A stretch of DNA of 64,000 nt from a bacterium (lineage in GTDB: Bacteria; Bacillota; Bacilli; Lactobacillales; Streptococcaceae), in contig CAJNBP010000004.1 of the NCBI GenBank assembly GCA_905221035.1, forward strand, positions 1-64,000. The letters run 5' to 3'. The translations under genes and the position numbers were made by a program. Below the pieces are notes generated by a model that was not told the origin of the DNA, did no database searches, and saw only the letters and a list, made by a program, of their open reading frames with translations. Each line of letters starts with the position of its first letter. The stretch's first letter is position 1. Below, one piece after another: positions 1-9,313 of the stretch.

Positions 1-74
1 TAACAACATCCATAATTTGGACATTAGGGTCTTTGATATCGAGCAGTTTTGTGATAAAATGTAATTGTTCCATA
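1..74 (-). mobile_element. 5' end of IS1167-like (ISL3 family) transposase, cut by window edge
   Basis: The minus strand from the ATG at 72-74 encodes 24 residues beginning MEQLHFITKLLDIKDPN, which I recognise as the N-terminus of the IS1167-type ISL3-family transposase common in pneumococcus and S. mitis. The frame is open to the window edge, so I cannot tell whether the transposase is intact. It points away from dacA. Identification rests on recall of the family N-terminus. Confidence 0.7.
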
Positions 75-147
75 TGAATCTTTCTAATGAGTTGTTTTGT
101 CGCTTTTCATTATAGGTCATGTGGGACTTTTTTTCTACACAAAATAG

Positions 148-195
148 GCTCCATAATATCTATAGGGGATTTACCCACTACAAATATTATAGAGC
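148..195. repeat. Imperfect inverted repeat at the IS end
   Basis: Bases 148-165 and 178-195 form an imperfect 18-bp inverted repeat around a short centre that itself contains GGG/CCC. It lies between the transposase start and the dacA terminator, where the terminal region of an ISL3-family element would be expected. The exact IS boundary and any target duplication cannot be defined because the other end lies outside the window. Confidence 0.5.
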
Positions 196-197
196 GC

Positions 198-229
198 AAA
201 AAAATCGCGGTTTAAATCGCGATTTTTTT
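198..229. terminator. Bidirectional intrinsic terminator after dacA
   Basis: A perfect 12-bp stem (198-209 with 218-229) of A7 TCGCG and its complement surrounds an 8-base loop. The A and T tracts on each side allow termination in both directions. The dacA stop codon at 228-230 overlaps the right arm. Confidence 0.85.
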
Positions 230-1469
230 ATAATTTTTCGTTGATAAATCGGATAAACTGATTCCACCAAACTTTTAAGAAGAAGGCTTTTTCAACTTTC
301 TTTTCCGCTACCATTTCGAAACTAGGACGTTCTGTGGTAATGTAACCTTGACCAATCAAGTCCTTGTCTTCATAATTCAAATGGCCAACCACTGTTCCAG
401 CTTCAAGTGGTGTTGGGATTGCTTTGGAATCAGGTGTGAATTGAATAGATTGGGAAGATTGATTCCCACCACGTTCAATTAGATAGATATCCTCTGGGGC
501 CACTGCAGTGACCGTATCTTCTTTTCCATCTTGTACAGGAGCTTTGCTATTTTGGTAGGCATCGCCTTTTTGAACGATTTTGCGAAGTGTGAATGTAGAA
601 GAAATATAATCCATTAGTGAGGATGTAGCTGTGAAGCGAGCGTAAGGATTATTGTCCTGATGGTCTGCATTCAAAACGACTGTAATAACTCTCATGCCTT
701 TTTCGACAGTAGTACCAACAAAAGATTCACCAGCTTTGTCTGTTGTTCCTGTCTTGAGTCCGTCAAAACCACCTCGATGAGCAGGCATGCCTTCTAACAT
801 GTAGTTGGTCGAAGTGATTGTCATCCCAGCAAAAGTAGAAGAAGGTTTTTTCGTTATTTCCAAGACTTGTGGGTATTTTTTGATGAGGTTACGAGCAACG
901 ATAGCAACATCATAAGCACTGAGCTTATTTTCATCATCTTTATTAGACCCTGGGTAAATGTTATCTCCGAGAGTTTCGTTGTTAAGACCAGTTGTATTGA
1001 CAACAGTGGCATCTTTGATTCCCCATTCCAAGAGTTTGGCACGCATCATATCGACGAAGTCTTTCTCTGAGCCAGCAATTTTCTCAGCTAAGGCAATAGC
1101 GGCACTGTTGGCACTAGATACCAGGGTTGCTTCAAGCAACTCTTCGACAGTATAATTACGGGCCTCCATGGGAACATTACTGGCTTCGGAATTTGTCGTT
1201 AATTGATAAGGATAATCAGAAATATCTACTGGGGTGGATAGTGTGATACTTCCATTTTCTAGAGCCTCATAGACAAGATAAACTGTAAGTAGCTTTGTAA
1301 TAGAAGCAATTTCGACAGGTTGAGTTGCATCTTTCTCATAGAGAATTTTACCAGTATTGGCCTCAACAGCAATCGCATGTTTAGCAGCAATGGTAAAATC
1401 TTGGGCAGCAACAGTAGACGCTGACCCAATTACGGATAGACTTAAGAGAGTTAAAATGATTTTTTTCAT
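228..1469 (-). CDS. dacA: D-alanyl-D-alanine carboxypeptidase PBP3
   Basis: This is the low-molecular-mass penicillin-binding protein that trims the terminal D-Ala from peptidoglycan pentapeptides on the outer face of the membrane and so limits cross-linking. The 413-residue product has a signal peptide ending near AAQ (residue 23). It carries the S11 peptidase motifs S56-I-T-K59, S119-A-N121 and K239-T-G241, and a C-terminal amphipathic helix rich in W/F/K (about 394-413) for membrane attachment. Length and motif positions match pneumococcal PBP3. It is transcribed alone, divergently from the permease at 1572. No Shine-Dalgarno precedes the ATG, and the best -10 lies about 10 bases upstream, so the mRNA may be leaderless. 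Confidence 0.95.
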   Translation of the reverse strand: MKKIILTLLSLSVIGSASTVAAQDFTIAAKHAIAVEANTGKILYEKDATQPVEIASITKLLTVYLVYEALENGSITLSTPVDISDYPYQLTTNSEASNVPMEARNYTVEELLEATLVSSANSAAIALAEKIAGSEKDFVDMMRAKLLEWGIKDATVVNTTGLNNETLGDNIYPGSNKDDENKLSAYDVAIVARNLIKKYPQVLEITKKPSSTFAGMTITSTNYMLEGMPAHRGGFDGLKTGTTDKAGESFVGTTVEKGMRVITVVLNADHQDNNPYARFTATSSLMDYISSTFTLRKIVQKGDAYQNSKAPVQDGKEDTVTAVAPEDIYLIERGGNQSSQSIQFTPDSKAIPTPLEAGTVVGHLNYEDKDLIGQGYITTERPSFEMVAEKKVEKAFFLKVWWNQFIRFINEKL

Positions 1470-1478
1470 AGTAAGTTT

Positions 1479-1487
1479 ATTCTAACA
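1479..1487 (-). promoter_or_regulatory. Extended -10 promoter of dacA
   Basis: On the minus strand the bases read TGTTAGAAT, an extended -10 element; the matching -35 is weak (TGGGAA-like near 1502-1507). The predicted transcription start is around 1472, only about 3 bases before the dacA ATG. Confidence 0.5.
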
Positions 1488-1543
1488 TAAAGAAAAAAAT
1501 ATTCCCAGTTTCATGATAGAAGAAAGAAGCTTTTTTGAAAGTA

Positions 1544-1552
1544 TGGTAAAAT
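1544..1552 (+). promoter_or_regulatory. Extended -10 promoter of the AI-2E-family permease gene
   Basis: TGGTAAAAT forms an extended -10 without a clear -35. The predicted start falls just before the ribosome binding site GGAGGT at 1561-1566. Confidence 0.45.
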
Positions 1553-1571
1553 AGATGAATGGAGGTAGCTC

Positions 1572-2681
1572 ATGTTTCGTAAGAATAAATTATTTTTTTG
1601 GACCAGTGAGATTTTATTATTAACAATCATTTTTTATTTATGGAGAGAGATGGGGGCGATTATCACACCTTTTGTAAGCGTCGCAAACACCATCATGATT
1701 CCTTTTCTTCTAGGTGGCTTTTTATATTATTTGACCAATCCTATTGTAAATTTTTTACAAAAGTATTTCAAAATTAATCGTATCATTGGTATTCTACTAA
1801 CCTTGTGTGCCTTGGTTTGGGGTCTTGTCATTGGGGTAGTCTATCTGTTACCGATTTTGGTCAATCAGTTGACCAGCTTGATTGCGACTAGCCAGACTAT
1901 CTATAGTCGTTTGCAAAATTTGATTGTAGATTTATCTACTTATCCAGCCTTTCAAAATTTAGATATTCAGGCGACAATTCAACAATTAAATCTGTCCTAT
2001 GTAGATATTCTACAAAATATTCTAAACAGTGTTACCAATAGTGTTGGAAGTGTTATATCAGCTCTCTTTAGTACCGTTTTGATTATTATTATGACTCCTG
2101 TGTTTTTGGTCTATTTTTTGTTAGATGGTAACAAATTTTTACCGATGCTTGAGCGCACTGTTTTAAAGAGAGATAAGTTGCATATTGCAGGTCTCTTAAA
2201 GAATTTGAATGCGACAATTGCTCGCTATATTAGTGGAGTCGCAATTGATGCCATTATTATCGGTTGTTTGGCCTTTATCGGATATAGCGTGATTGGTTTG
2301 AAATACGCTTTGGTCTTTGCCATCTTTTCAGGATTGGCCAATCTCATTCCTTATGTGGGACCAAGCATTGGCTTGATTCCGATGATTATTGCCAATGTCT
2401 TTACTGATCCTCATAGAATGCTGATTGCAGTTGTTTACATGCTAATCATTCAACAAGTGGATGGAAATATCCTCTACCCTAGAATCGTTGGTGGCGTGAT
2501 GAAAGTTCATCCAATTACGATTTTAGTATTACTTTTGTTATCAAGTAATATCTATGGTGTCATTGGTATGATTGTCGCTGTACCAACCTATTCTATCTTG
2601 AAAGAAATTTCTAAGTTCTTATCTCGCTTGTATGAAAATCATAAAATAATGAAAGAACGAGAAAGAGAATTAGCCAAGTAA
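1572..2681 (+). CDS. AI-2E transporter / PerM family membrane protein
   Basis: A 369-residue polytopic membrane protein with about seven to eight hydrophobic segments: two N-terminal pairs (about 10-60 and 70-97), an extracytoplasmic or cytoplasmic stretch (about 100-155), and a C-terminal cluster. The family signature region LIPYVGPSIG is at 258-267. Members of this family (YdbI/PerM/TqsA) are reported as exporters of small molecules, autoinducer-2 in one case, or as sodium/proton antiporters; the substrate here is unknown. The ATG has a good GGAGGT site 5 bases upstream. It is followed by its own terminator and appears monocistronic. Confidence 0.85.
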   Translation: MFRKNKLFFWTSEILLLTIIFYLWREMGAIITPFVSVANTIMIPFLLGGFLYYLTNPIVNFLQKYFKINRIIGILLTLCALVWGLVIGVVYLLPILVNQLTSLIATSQTIYSRLQNLIVDLSTYPAFQNLDIQATIQQLNLSYVDILQNILNSVTNSVGSVISALFSTVLIIIMTPVFLVYFLLDGNKFLPMLERTVLKRDKLHIAGLLKNLNATIARYISGVAIDAIIIGCLAFIGYSVIGLKYALVFAIFSGLANLIPYVGPSIGLIPMIIANVFTDPHRMLIAVVYMLIIQQVDGNILYPRIVGGVMKVHPITILVLLLLSSNIYGVIGMIVAVPTYSILKEISKFLSRLYENHKIMKERERELAK

Positions 2682-2712
2682 AAGTCAGGAAATTCCTGAT
2701 TTTTCTTTTTAT
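2681..2712 (+). terminator. Intrinsic terminator after the permease gene
   Basis: TCAGGAA and TTCCTGA (2685-2699) form a compact hairpin followed by a T-rich run (2700-2712). Confidence 0.8.
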
Positions 2713-2788
2713 TTAGGCAAGTGATAGGAGTGGAAGTACCGTTTAGATTAGTAGATTAAGAATAATTCACAAAAACTTTGTAAAACAC

Positions 2789-2816
2789 TTGCAATTTAGC
2801 TGAAATTTGATAAAAT
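2789..2816 (+). promoter_or_regulatory. tuf promoter
   Basis: TTGCAA (2789-2794) and TAAAAT (2811-2816) are separated by 16 bases, with an extended TGA before the -10. The start near 2823 leaves an untranslated leader of about 65 bases. Confidence 0.75.
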
Positions 2817-2887
2817 AGTAAGGAAAGTTAGACTGTATTGCCTACTGTCTATCTATAAAATATATTTTATTGGAGGCTTTTACTCAA

Positions 2888-4084
<1,197 letters not shown>

Positions 4085-4130
4085 TTCGATTTAGTTCCCA
4101 GAAGAACAATTATTTAAGTCAGACACTAAA

Positions 4131-4156
4131 AGAATCTTGCTTTGCAAGGTTCTTTT
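4131..4156 (+). terminator. tuf terminator
   Basis: AGAATCTTGC and GCAAGGTTCT pair around TTT, followed by six T. Confidence 0.85.
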
Positions 4157-4192
4157 TTCAAATATTGAACTAAAATTAAAGAATTGCTTATA

Positions 4193-4224
4193 AAAAAGCT
4201 CCATACACTTGATGTGCATAGAGC
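4193..4224 (-). terminator. Terminator of the helicase/oxidoreductase operon
   Basis: On the minus strand GCTC...GAGC with inner ATgCACA/TGTaT pairing forms a hairpin followed by six T. It lies just past the helicase stop codon. Confidence 0.7.
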
Positions 4225-4232
4225 AATGAAGA

Positions 4233-5315
4233 TTATTTGATATAGAGTTCTTGATTTTTTAAGACAATTTCACGTACGCTTGCAAACTTTTTGAGTTTTT
4301 TGATTTCTTCTGGATGAGTGACGAGAGTGATAACATAGCCTTCTTTACCCATGCGACCTGTACGTCCAGCACGATGAGTGTAGGTTTCGTTGTCTCTAGG
4401 AACATCAAAGTTTACGACACATTCTAGGCTATCGATATCAATTCCACGAGCCAAAAGGTCAGTTGCAAGGAGTAGGGTTAGTTGCTTATCTTTAAACTTT
4501 TCTAAGATGACTTTTCTAAATTTAACATTAACATCACTAGCGAGGGAAACAGCCAAGATATCACGATATTGTAATTTTTCTTCCGCACTGCCAAGGTCTG
4601 ATAGGCTGTTAAAAAAGACTAGTCCGCGGAAATCCTCTACATGAGCTAGTTTTCGTAGCATGTCTACTCGATGACGTTGGTCTACCTGCATGTAGAAATG
4701 TTGAATGTTGTCCAATTTTTGGTCAGAGAGGTCAATGGTACGTGTATTAGGCGCAATCTTTTCTTGGTCAAACTTGGTTGTCGCACTCATGTAGATGAGT
4801 TGGTGGTTACGAGGTGCGTAGTGGGTGATTTTCTCGATAAAGTGAATCTGAGAATCATCTAGCAATTGATCAAATTCATCCAGGATGATGGTTTCTACAT
4901 TCATCATCTTGATTTTTTTCAATTTAATCAACTCAAAGATACGGCCAGGGGTTCCAATCAGAATTTCTGGTCCTTTTTTGAGTCGTTCAATTTGGCGTTT
5001 CTGACTTGAACCTGATAAGAATAGTTGTGCTGTCAAACCGATAGCTTCTGCCCACGTTTTACATACGTCAAAAATCTGTCCAGCAAGTTCCGTATTTGGT
5101 GCTAGAATCAAGAGTTGCTGGGCTTTTTTCTTTTGTAGTCTGAGAAGGCTTGGTAGGAGGTAAGCTAGTGTCTTGCCTGTTCCTGTTGGGCTAACTCCCA
5201 GTAGATTTTCTCCTGCAAGAATGGGCTCAAATAGTTGAGTTTGAATGGGGGTAAATTCTTGGAAACCGAGTTGGTCGCTCAGTTCTTGCCATTCAGTCGG
5301 TAGTTTAGTTTTCAT
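4233..5315 (-). CDS. DEAD-box ATP-dependent RNA helicase (DEFD variant)
   Basis: A compact, 360-residue RNA helicase with both RecA-like domains and no C-terminal extension. Visible motifs are the Q motif (GFQEFTPIQ, about 18-26), Walker A SPTGTGKT (43-50), motif Ia as APNTELA, GTPGR, motif II as D146-E-F-D149 instead of DEAD, SAT (177-179), RGID (290-293) and HRAGRTGR (314-321). It probably remodels structured RNA or assists ribosome assembly; the exact target is not evident. The start overlaps the stop of the upstream oxidoreductase gene by four bases (ATGA), so the two are translationally coupled on one mRNA. Confidence 0.92.
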   Translation of the reverse strand: MKTKLPTEWQELSDQLGFQEFTPIQTQLFEPILAGENLLGVSPTGTGKTLAYLLPSLLRLQKKKAQQLLILAPNTELAGQIFDVCKTWAEAIGLTAQLFLSGSSQKRQIERLKKGPEILIGTPGRIFELIKLKKIKMMNVETIILDEFDQLLDDSQIHFIEKITHYAPRNHQLIYMSATTKFDQEKIAPNTRTIDLSDQKLDNIQHFYMQVDQRHRVDMLRKLAHVEDFRGLVFFNSLSDLGSAEEKLQYRDILAVSLASDVNVKFRKVILEKFKDKQLTLLLATDLLARGIDIDSLECVVNFDVPRDNETYTHRAGRTGRMGKEGYVITLVTHPEEIKKLKKFASVREIVLKNQELYIK

Positions 5316-6289
5316 TTTTCTGCCTCAAATCTAATGCCAGCAGTCTGGCGCATGGTATATAGTAGCTCATGAACAGAGAATGCATCATCCAGCCAATTTT
5401 GGTAAAGTGTCTGGTCTGGTTGCTGAATCATCTGTGCAAATGCAGCGACTTCCTCAGTCATCGTATGAGGAGCCTGTTGGATAGGGAGTTGGGCTTGATT
5501 TCCTTGGTGGTCAGTAAAAATAGCTGAGCTTACATGTTCGATGGTGTTGAGGGTCAAGGTACCATCTGCTGTGTAAATCTCACAAGGAAGATTGGAAGTG
5601 ATGTTTTTCCCAGCCTTGATGTGAACTTGAAATTCGGGGTAGAAGAGGATACCATCTCCATTTAGGTCAATGCTATTGTCAAGCTGTTGAGCATGGTAAG
5701 TTGCGTCATTAGCTTTTCCAAAAAGACGAACGGCAGCATAGAGAGGATAAATCCCCAAATCCATAAGGGCTCCACCAGCAAAACGGTCTGAAAAGACATT
5801 TGGTGTCTCCCCAGCCAACAAATCTGGCATCTTGGAAGAATATTTGGCATAATTGAAATCAGCTCCTAAGATTTGCTTGTCTGCCAAAAAGTTTTTGATA
5901 GTAGTGAAAGCTTTCTCGTGATAATTACGAGCTGCTTCAAAGATAAAACAATTATTTTTTTCAGCTGTTTGAATCAAATTCAGCCATTCTTGTGGTTGCG
6001 TGACAGCTGGCTTTTCAAGAATGACGTGTTTACCAGCAGTCAAGGCAGCTTTTGCCTGAGCAAAATGCAAGGAGTTTGGGCTAGCAATATAGACTACATC
6101 AAAGGAAGAGCTGAAGAAGTCTTCTAATTGATCAAAGAGTTGGATATCCTGATAGCGAGAAGCAAAGGTTGCTGCAGTTTCTAGTTTTCTAGAATAGACT
6201 GCGACCAGATGGTATTCTCCACTGGTATGGGCTGCTTCTATGAAGTGATGGCTTATAGCGCCTGTTCCGATGACAGCTAATTTAAGCAT
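5312..6289 (-). CDS. Gfo/Idh/MocA family NAD(P)-dependent oxidoreductase
   Basis: A 325-residue oxidoreductase with an N-terminal Rossmann fold (GTGAIS at 8-13) and the family EKP motif at 92-94, followed by the alpha/beta substrate domain. Family members oxidise or reduce sugars, inositols and related polyols; the substrate here is unknown. The frame could extend upstream to 6373, but the ATG at 6287-6289 has AAGGAG seven bases before it and begins MLKLAVIG at the first Rossmann strand. It is the first gene of an operon with the helicase. Confidence 0.88.
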   Translation of the reverse strand: MLKLAVIGTGAISHHFIEAAHTSGEYHLVAVYSRKLETAATFASRYQDIQLFDQLEDFFSSSFDVVYIASPNSLHFAQAKAALTAGKHVILEKPAVTQPQEWLNLIQTAEKNNCFIFEAARNYHEKAFTTIKNFLADKQILGADFNYAKYSSKMPDLLAGETPNVFSDRFAGGALMDLGIYPLYAAVRLFGKANDATYHAQQLDNSIDLNGDGILFYPEFQVHIKAGKNITSNLPCEIYTADGTLTLNTIEHVSSAIFTDHQGNQAQLPIQQAPHTMTEEVAAFAQMIQQPDQTLYQNWLDDAFSVHELLYTMRQTAGIRFEAEK

Positions 6290-6323
6290 AGTGACTCCTT
6301 TTCCGATTTCAAATCCTTCCTTC

Positions 6324-6353
6324 ATTATAACATAGATAGACGTGACTATCCAA
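6324..6353 (-). promoter_or_regulatory. Promoter of the oxidoreductase/helicase operon
   Basis: On the minus strand TTGGAT (6348-6353), an 18-base spacer, and TATAAT (6324-6329) with an extended TGT. Confidence 0.6.
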
Positions 6354-6402
6354 CAGGGGGTAAAAAATTTCAAATAAGCTACTAGGACTTTCCCAAAGAA
6401 AG

Positions 6403-6411
6403 TGGTACAAT
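6403..6411 (+). promoter_or_regulatory. Extended -10 promoter of the DUF1275 gene
   Basis: TGGTACAAT lies about 30 bases before the start codon. No clear -35 is seen. Confidence 0.5.
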
Positions 6412-6442
6412 AATGAGATGAGTAAATGAAATGGGAGGGGAA

Positions 6443-7129
6443 ATGAGGTTACTACCTATAAGAAAAATATCACGTCAGTCTAAGAGGCTAGCGCTTTTTT
6501 TGACTTTTTGTGCAGGATATGTAGATGCCTATACTTTTATTGTGCGAGGGAGCACTCTTGTAGCTGGACAAACTGGGAATGTCGTCTTTCTATCAGTGGG
6601 GCTCATTCAACATAATGTGTCAGATGCTAGTGCCAAAGTAATGACCTTACTAGCTTTTATGATGGGAGTCTTTTTACTAACGATTTATAAGGAAAAATTG
6701 AGAATTGTGAAAAAACCTATTTTATCATTGATTCCTTTGGCAATCCTATCAATCATTATTGGATTTGTACCACAAACTGTAGAGAATATCTATCTAGTAC
6801 CGCCCTTGGCCTTTTGTATGGGATTGGTGACAACTGCCTTTGGTGAAGTATCGGGTATTGCCTATAATAATGCTTTTATGACAGGAAATATTAAACGGAC
6901 CATGCTAGCTTTTGGAGATTATTTCCGGACCAAGCACACTCCTTTTTTGCGTGAAGGCTTCATATTTGTTAGCCTGCTTAGCAGTTTTGTCCTTGGCGTT
7001 GTCTTTTCGGCCTATTTGACGATTTTTTATCAGGAAAAGACCATTCTTGGTGTTCCTATTATGATGAGCATTTTTTACCTCAGTATGCTTTTTGCTTCAT
7101 GGCAGAAAAAAGTAAAAGAAAAAGCTTGA
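6443..7129 (+). CDS. YoaK / DUF1275 family membrane protein
   Basis: A 228-residue integral membrane protein with about six hydrophobic helices and the family-typical start GYVDAYTFI...AGQTGNVVFL. The family is widespread in bacteria; a transport role is assumed but no substrate is established. I chose the ATG at 6443 over 6431 because GGAGG (6434-6438) then sits at proper spacing. The gene has its own promoter and no partner. No strong terminator is seen before the rplU promoter. Confidence 0.82.
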   Translation: MRLLPIRKISRQSKRLALFLTFCAGYVDAYTFIVRGSTLVAGQTGNVVFLSVGLIQHNVSDASAKVMTLLAFMMGVFLLTIYKEKLRIVKKPILSLIPLAILSIIIGFVPQTVENIYLVPPLAFCMGLVTTAFGEVSGIAYNNAFMTGNIKRTMLAFGDYFRTKHTPFLREGFIFVSLLSSFVLGVVFSAYLTIFYQEKTILGVPIMMSIFYLSMLFASWQKKVKEKA

Positions 7130-7145
7130 TTTTAGGTGTTATTAC

Positions 7146-7174
7146 TTGTAAGAGAATAGAAGATATGCTATACT
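7146..7174 (+). promoter_or_regulatory. Promoter of the rplU-prp-rpmA operon
   Basis: TTGTAA (7146-7151), a 17-base spacer, and TATACT (7169-7174) with an extended TGC. The start is predicted near 7181, giving a leader of roughly 229 bases. Confidence 0.75.
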
Positions 7175-7180
7175 TGAAGA

Positions 7181-7409
7181 GTTGACTATGCACGATCCTG
7201 TGCAACCGCACGAACATCGTTGCTCGTCGTATAACAAATTTAAACTTCGTCATTGTCGCCTTGCCTAACATAAGTTATGCCTTCGGCTCAATTCCTAGTT
7301 TATTCTTTGTTATACTTAGAGCTCTTCTTTTAAGTGGTTCGTCCCACGATGCTAGGCGAGTCTTCACAAAAAATTCGGGGAAACCCATAAAAATCATAGG
7401 AGGTGCATA
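7181..7409 (+). promoter_or_regulatory. Long structured leader of rplU (L21 leader position)
   Basis: About 229 bases separate the predicted start from the rplU ATG. L21 leaders are known regulatory RNAs in Firmicutes and autoregulation by L21 is the usual proposal. I see the position and length but have not matched it to the consensus structure. Its middle holds an 87-base BOX-like hairpin (7229-7315), listed separately. Confidence 0.55.
7229..7315. repeat. BOX-like element inside the rplU leader
   Basis: The ends GTATAACAAA (7229-7238) and TTTGTTATAC (7306-7315) are a perfect 10-bp inverted repeat. The interior resembles boxA (GTCGCCTTGCC at 7255-7265) and boxC: CGGCT, TTCCTAGTTT and TCTTTG in the same order and spacing as in the genuine BOX at 16761-16874. 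It looks like a diverged boxA-boxC unit whose end bases changed together. Confidence 0.5.
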
Positions 7410-7724
7410 ATGAGCACATACGCAATTATCAAAACTGGCGGAAAACAAGTTAAAGTTGAAGTTGGTCAAGCAGTTTACGTTGAAAAATTGAACGTTGAAG
7501 CTGGTCAAGAAGTTACTTTTAACGAAGTTGTTCTTGTTGGTGGTGAAAACACTGTTGTCGGAACTCCACTTGTTGCTGGAGCTACTGTAGTTGGAACTGT
7601 TGAAAAACAAGGAAAACAAAAGAAAGTTGTTACTTACAAGTACAAACCTAAAAAAGGTAGCCACCGTAAACAAGGTCACCGTCAACCATATACAAAAGTT
7701 GTCATCAACGCAATCAACGCTTAA
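7410..7724 (+). CDS. rplU: 50S ribosomal protein L21
   Basis: The 104-residue L21 binds 23S rRNA early in large-subunit assembly. The sequence begins [17 protein letters not shown] and ends with the basic L21 signature [17 protein letters not shown]. Its ribosome site AGGAGG is ideal. It is the first gene of rplU-prp-rpmA, the order conserved across Firmicutes. Confidence 0.98.
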
Positions 7725-7730
7725 TTTTAA

Positions 7731-8084
<354 letters not shown>

Positions 8085-8100
8085 CACGGAGGAAAACATT

Positions 8101-8394
8101 ATGTTAAAAATGACTCTTAACAACTTGCAACTTTTCGCCCACAAAAAAGGTGGAGGTTCTACATCAAACGGACGCGATTCACAAGCAAAACGTCTTGGAG
8201 CTAAAGCAGCTGACGGACAAACTGTAACAGGTGGATCAATCCTTTACCGTCAACGTGGTACACACATCTACCCAGGTGTAAACGTTGGACGTGGTGGAGA
8301 CGATACTTTGTTCGCTAAAGTTGAAGGCGTAGTACGCTTTGAACGTAAAGGACGCGATAAAAAACAAGTTTCTGTTTACCCAATCGCTAAATAA
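8101..8394 (+). CDS. rpmA: 50S ribosomal protein L27 with cleavable N-terminal extension
   Basis: The 97-residue L27 reaches toward the peptidyl-transferase centre. The precursor starts [12 protein letters not shown], followed by AHKKGGG; Prp is expected to cut between F12 and A13 to expose the functional N-terminus. A second in-frame ATG at 8110 is possible, but GGAGGA upstream is better placed for 8101. It is last in the operon and followed by a strong terminator. Confidence 0.97.
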   Translation: MLKMTLNNLQLFAHKKGGGSTSNGRDSQAKRLGAKAADGQTVTGGSILYRQRGTHIYPGVNVGRGGDDTLFAKVEGVVRFERKGRDKKQVSVYPIAK

Positions 8395-8415
8395 TCGCTC
8401 TAAGTAGCATTAAAT

Positions 8416-8450
8416 AAGGCTTTCCGAGTTTTCGGAGAGCCTATTTTTTT
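8416..8450 (+). terminator. rpmA operon terminator
   Basis: GGCTTTCCGA (8418-8427) pairs with CGGAGAGCC (8433-8441), followed by a T-rich run. Confidence 0.85.
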
Positions 8451-8612
8451 ATTTTGATACCCACGCTGATACCCATATTTTAAAAACCAATGTAAGAAGT
8501 GAATTTGTCGGTTACTTTATTTTACAATTAAAAAATAGCATGATGTAAAAATTTTTCAGTAATGAATTTTATAAGGTAATAAGATATTGTAAAAATTGCT
8601 AAGCTTTGATAT

Positions 8613-8618
8613 TATAAT
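8613..8618 (+). promoter_or_regulatory. Candidate -10 of the lipoprotein gene
   Basis: TATAAT with TTGTAA (8587-8592) upstream, but the spacing of 20 bases is long, so the pairing is tentative. Confidence 0.35.
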
Positions 8619-8664
8619 TGTATCTAAAAGAAGAAGTAAGAAGAATGAAAGGATGTGACCCTGT

Positions 8665-9075
8665 ATGAAAAAGATATTCATCATAATAGTCTGTTCAATC
8701 TCTTTTCTTGTTCTATCTGCTTGTGACAATAACAAAAAAATCATTCTTCCTGAATCTGAAAGGATTTCTGTAATTTCCCTGCAGAAAAGTATCTCTGGAG
8801 AAATTAAAACAATAAGTAAGAGAGAAGAAATTTCAGAATTGATTAAGGAGATACACAAACAATCAAAATCTACAACTTTAGAGAGTGTAAATGATCAACC
8901 GACAAATGTTAAAGATTACATCATTATCAAATTCACTCATCAGAATGAAGAAAATGATAGTATAGCCTATCTATATACTATGAAGGAAAAACAGTATATT
9001 GAACAACCTTATGCTGGTATTTGGGAAGTAAATCCAGATATAGCTTATAGGATTGAAGAGGCTTTTTCTAGTTGA
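8665..9075 (+). CDS. Small DUF5301-like lipoprotein
   Basis: A 136-residue secreted lipoprotein: a basic start (MKK), a hydrophobic core and the lipobox L-S-A-C20, followed by DNNKK. The mature part is a mixed alpha/beta domain containing a YLYTMKEKQYIEQPYAGIW stretch typical of streptococcal DUF5301 lipoproteins; the function is unknown. The ribosome site AAAGGA lies rather far from the ATG, suggesting modest expression. It sits alone between the rpmA and mtaR operons in an AT-rich island (8451-9313), so it may be a recent accessory gene. Processing would need LspA, encoded nearby at 10219. Confidence 0.75.
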   Translation: MKKIFIIIVCSISFLVLSACDNNKKIILPESERISVISLQKSISGEIKTISKREEISELIKEIHKQSKSTTLESVNDQPTNVKDYIIIKFTHQNEENDSIAYLYTMKEKQYIEQPYAGIWEVNPDIAYRIEEAFSS

Positions 9076-9122
9076 TTTATATAGCAAAAGAAAATGTTAG
9101 AGGATTCTCTTGCATCATATTT

Positions 9123-9160
9123 TAAACGGTAAATCAAAAAGATTTGCTGTTTTTATTTTC
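9123..9160 (+). terminator. Probable terminator of the lipoprotein gene
   Basis: ACGGTAAATC and GATTTGCTGT flank AAAAA and form an imperfect hairpin, with T-rich sequence after it. Confidence 0.5.
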
Positions 9161-9257
9161 TCGAAATCAAATGAGAAAAAAAGACATTATTTTAATTCTT
9201 GCATTGGAATGTTAGAATCTTTATTGAGACTTGAAAATTTCCTGACTTTTTTCCTTT

Positions 9258-9285
9258 TTGGAAAACTTCTAAAATATGGTATAAT
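9258..9285 (+). promoter_or_regulatory. Promoter of the mtaR-lspA operon
   Basis: TTGGAA (9258-9263), a 16-base spacer and TATAAT (9280-9285) with an extended TGG. Confidence 0.7.
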
Positions 9286-9313
9286 GAAAAGATAAAGAAG
9301 TTGGGGGTAGAAG

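Noticed and set aside
2870..2887. TTG start extending tuf by six codons
   Set aside because: It overlaps the ribosome binding site itself; the ATG at 2888 gives the family start.
9110..9295. 61-residue ORF upstream of mtaR
   Set aside because: Runs through a probable terminator and the mtaR promoter, and has no ribosome site.
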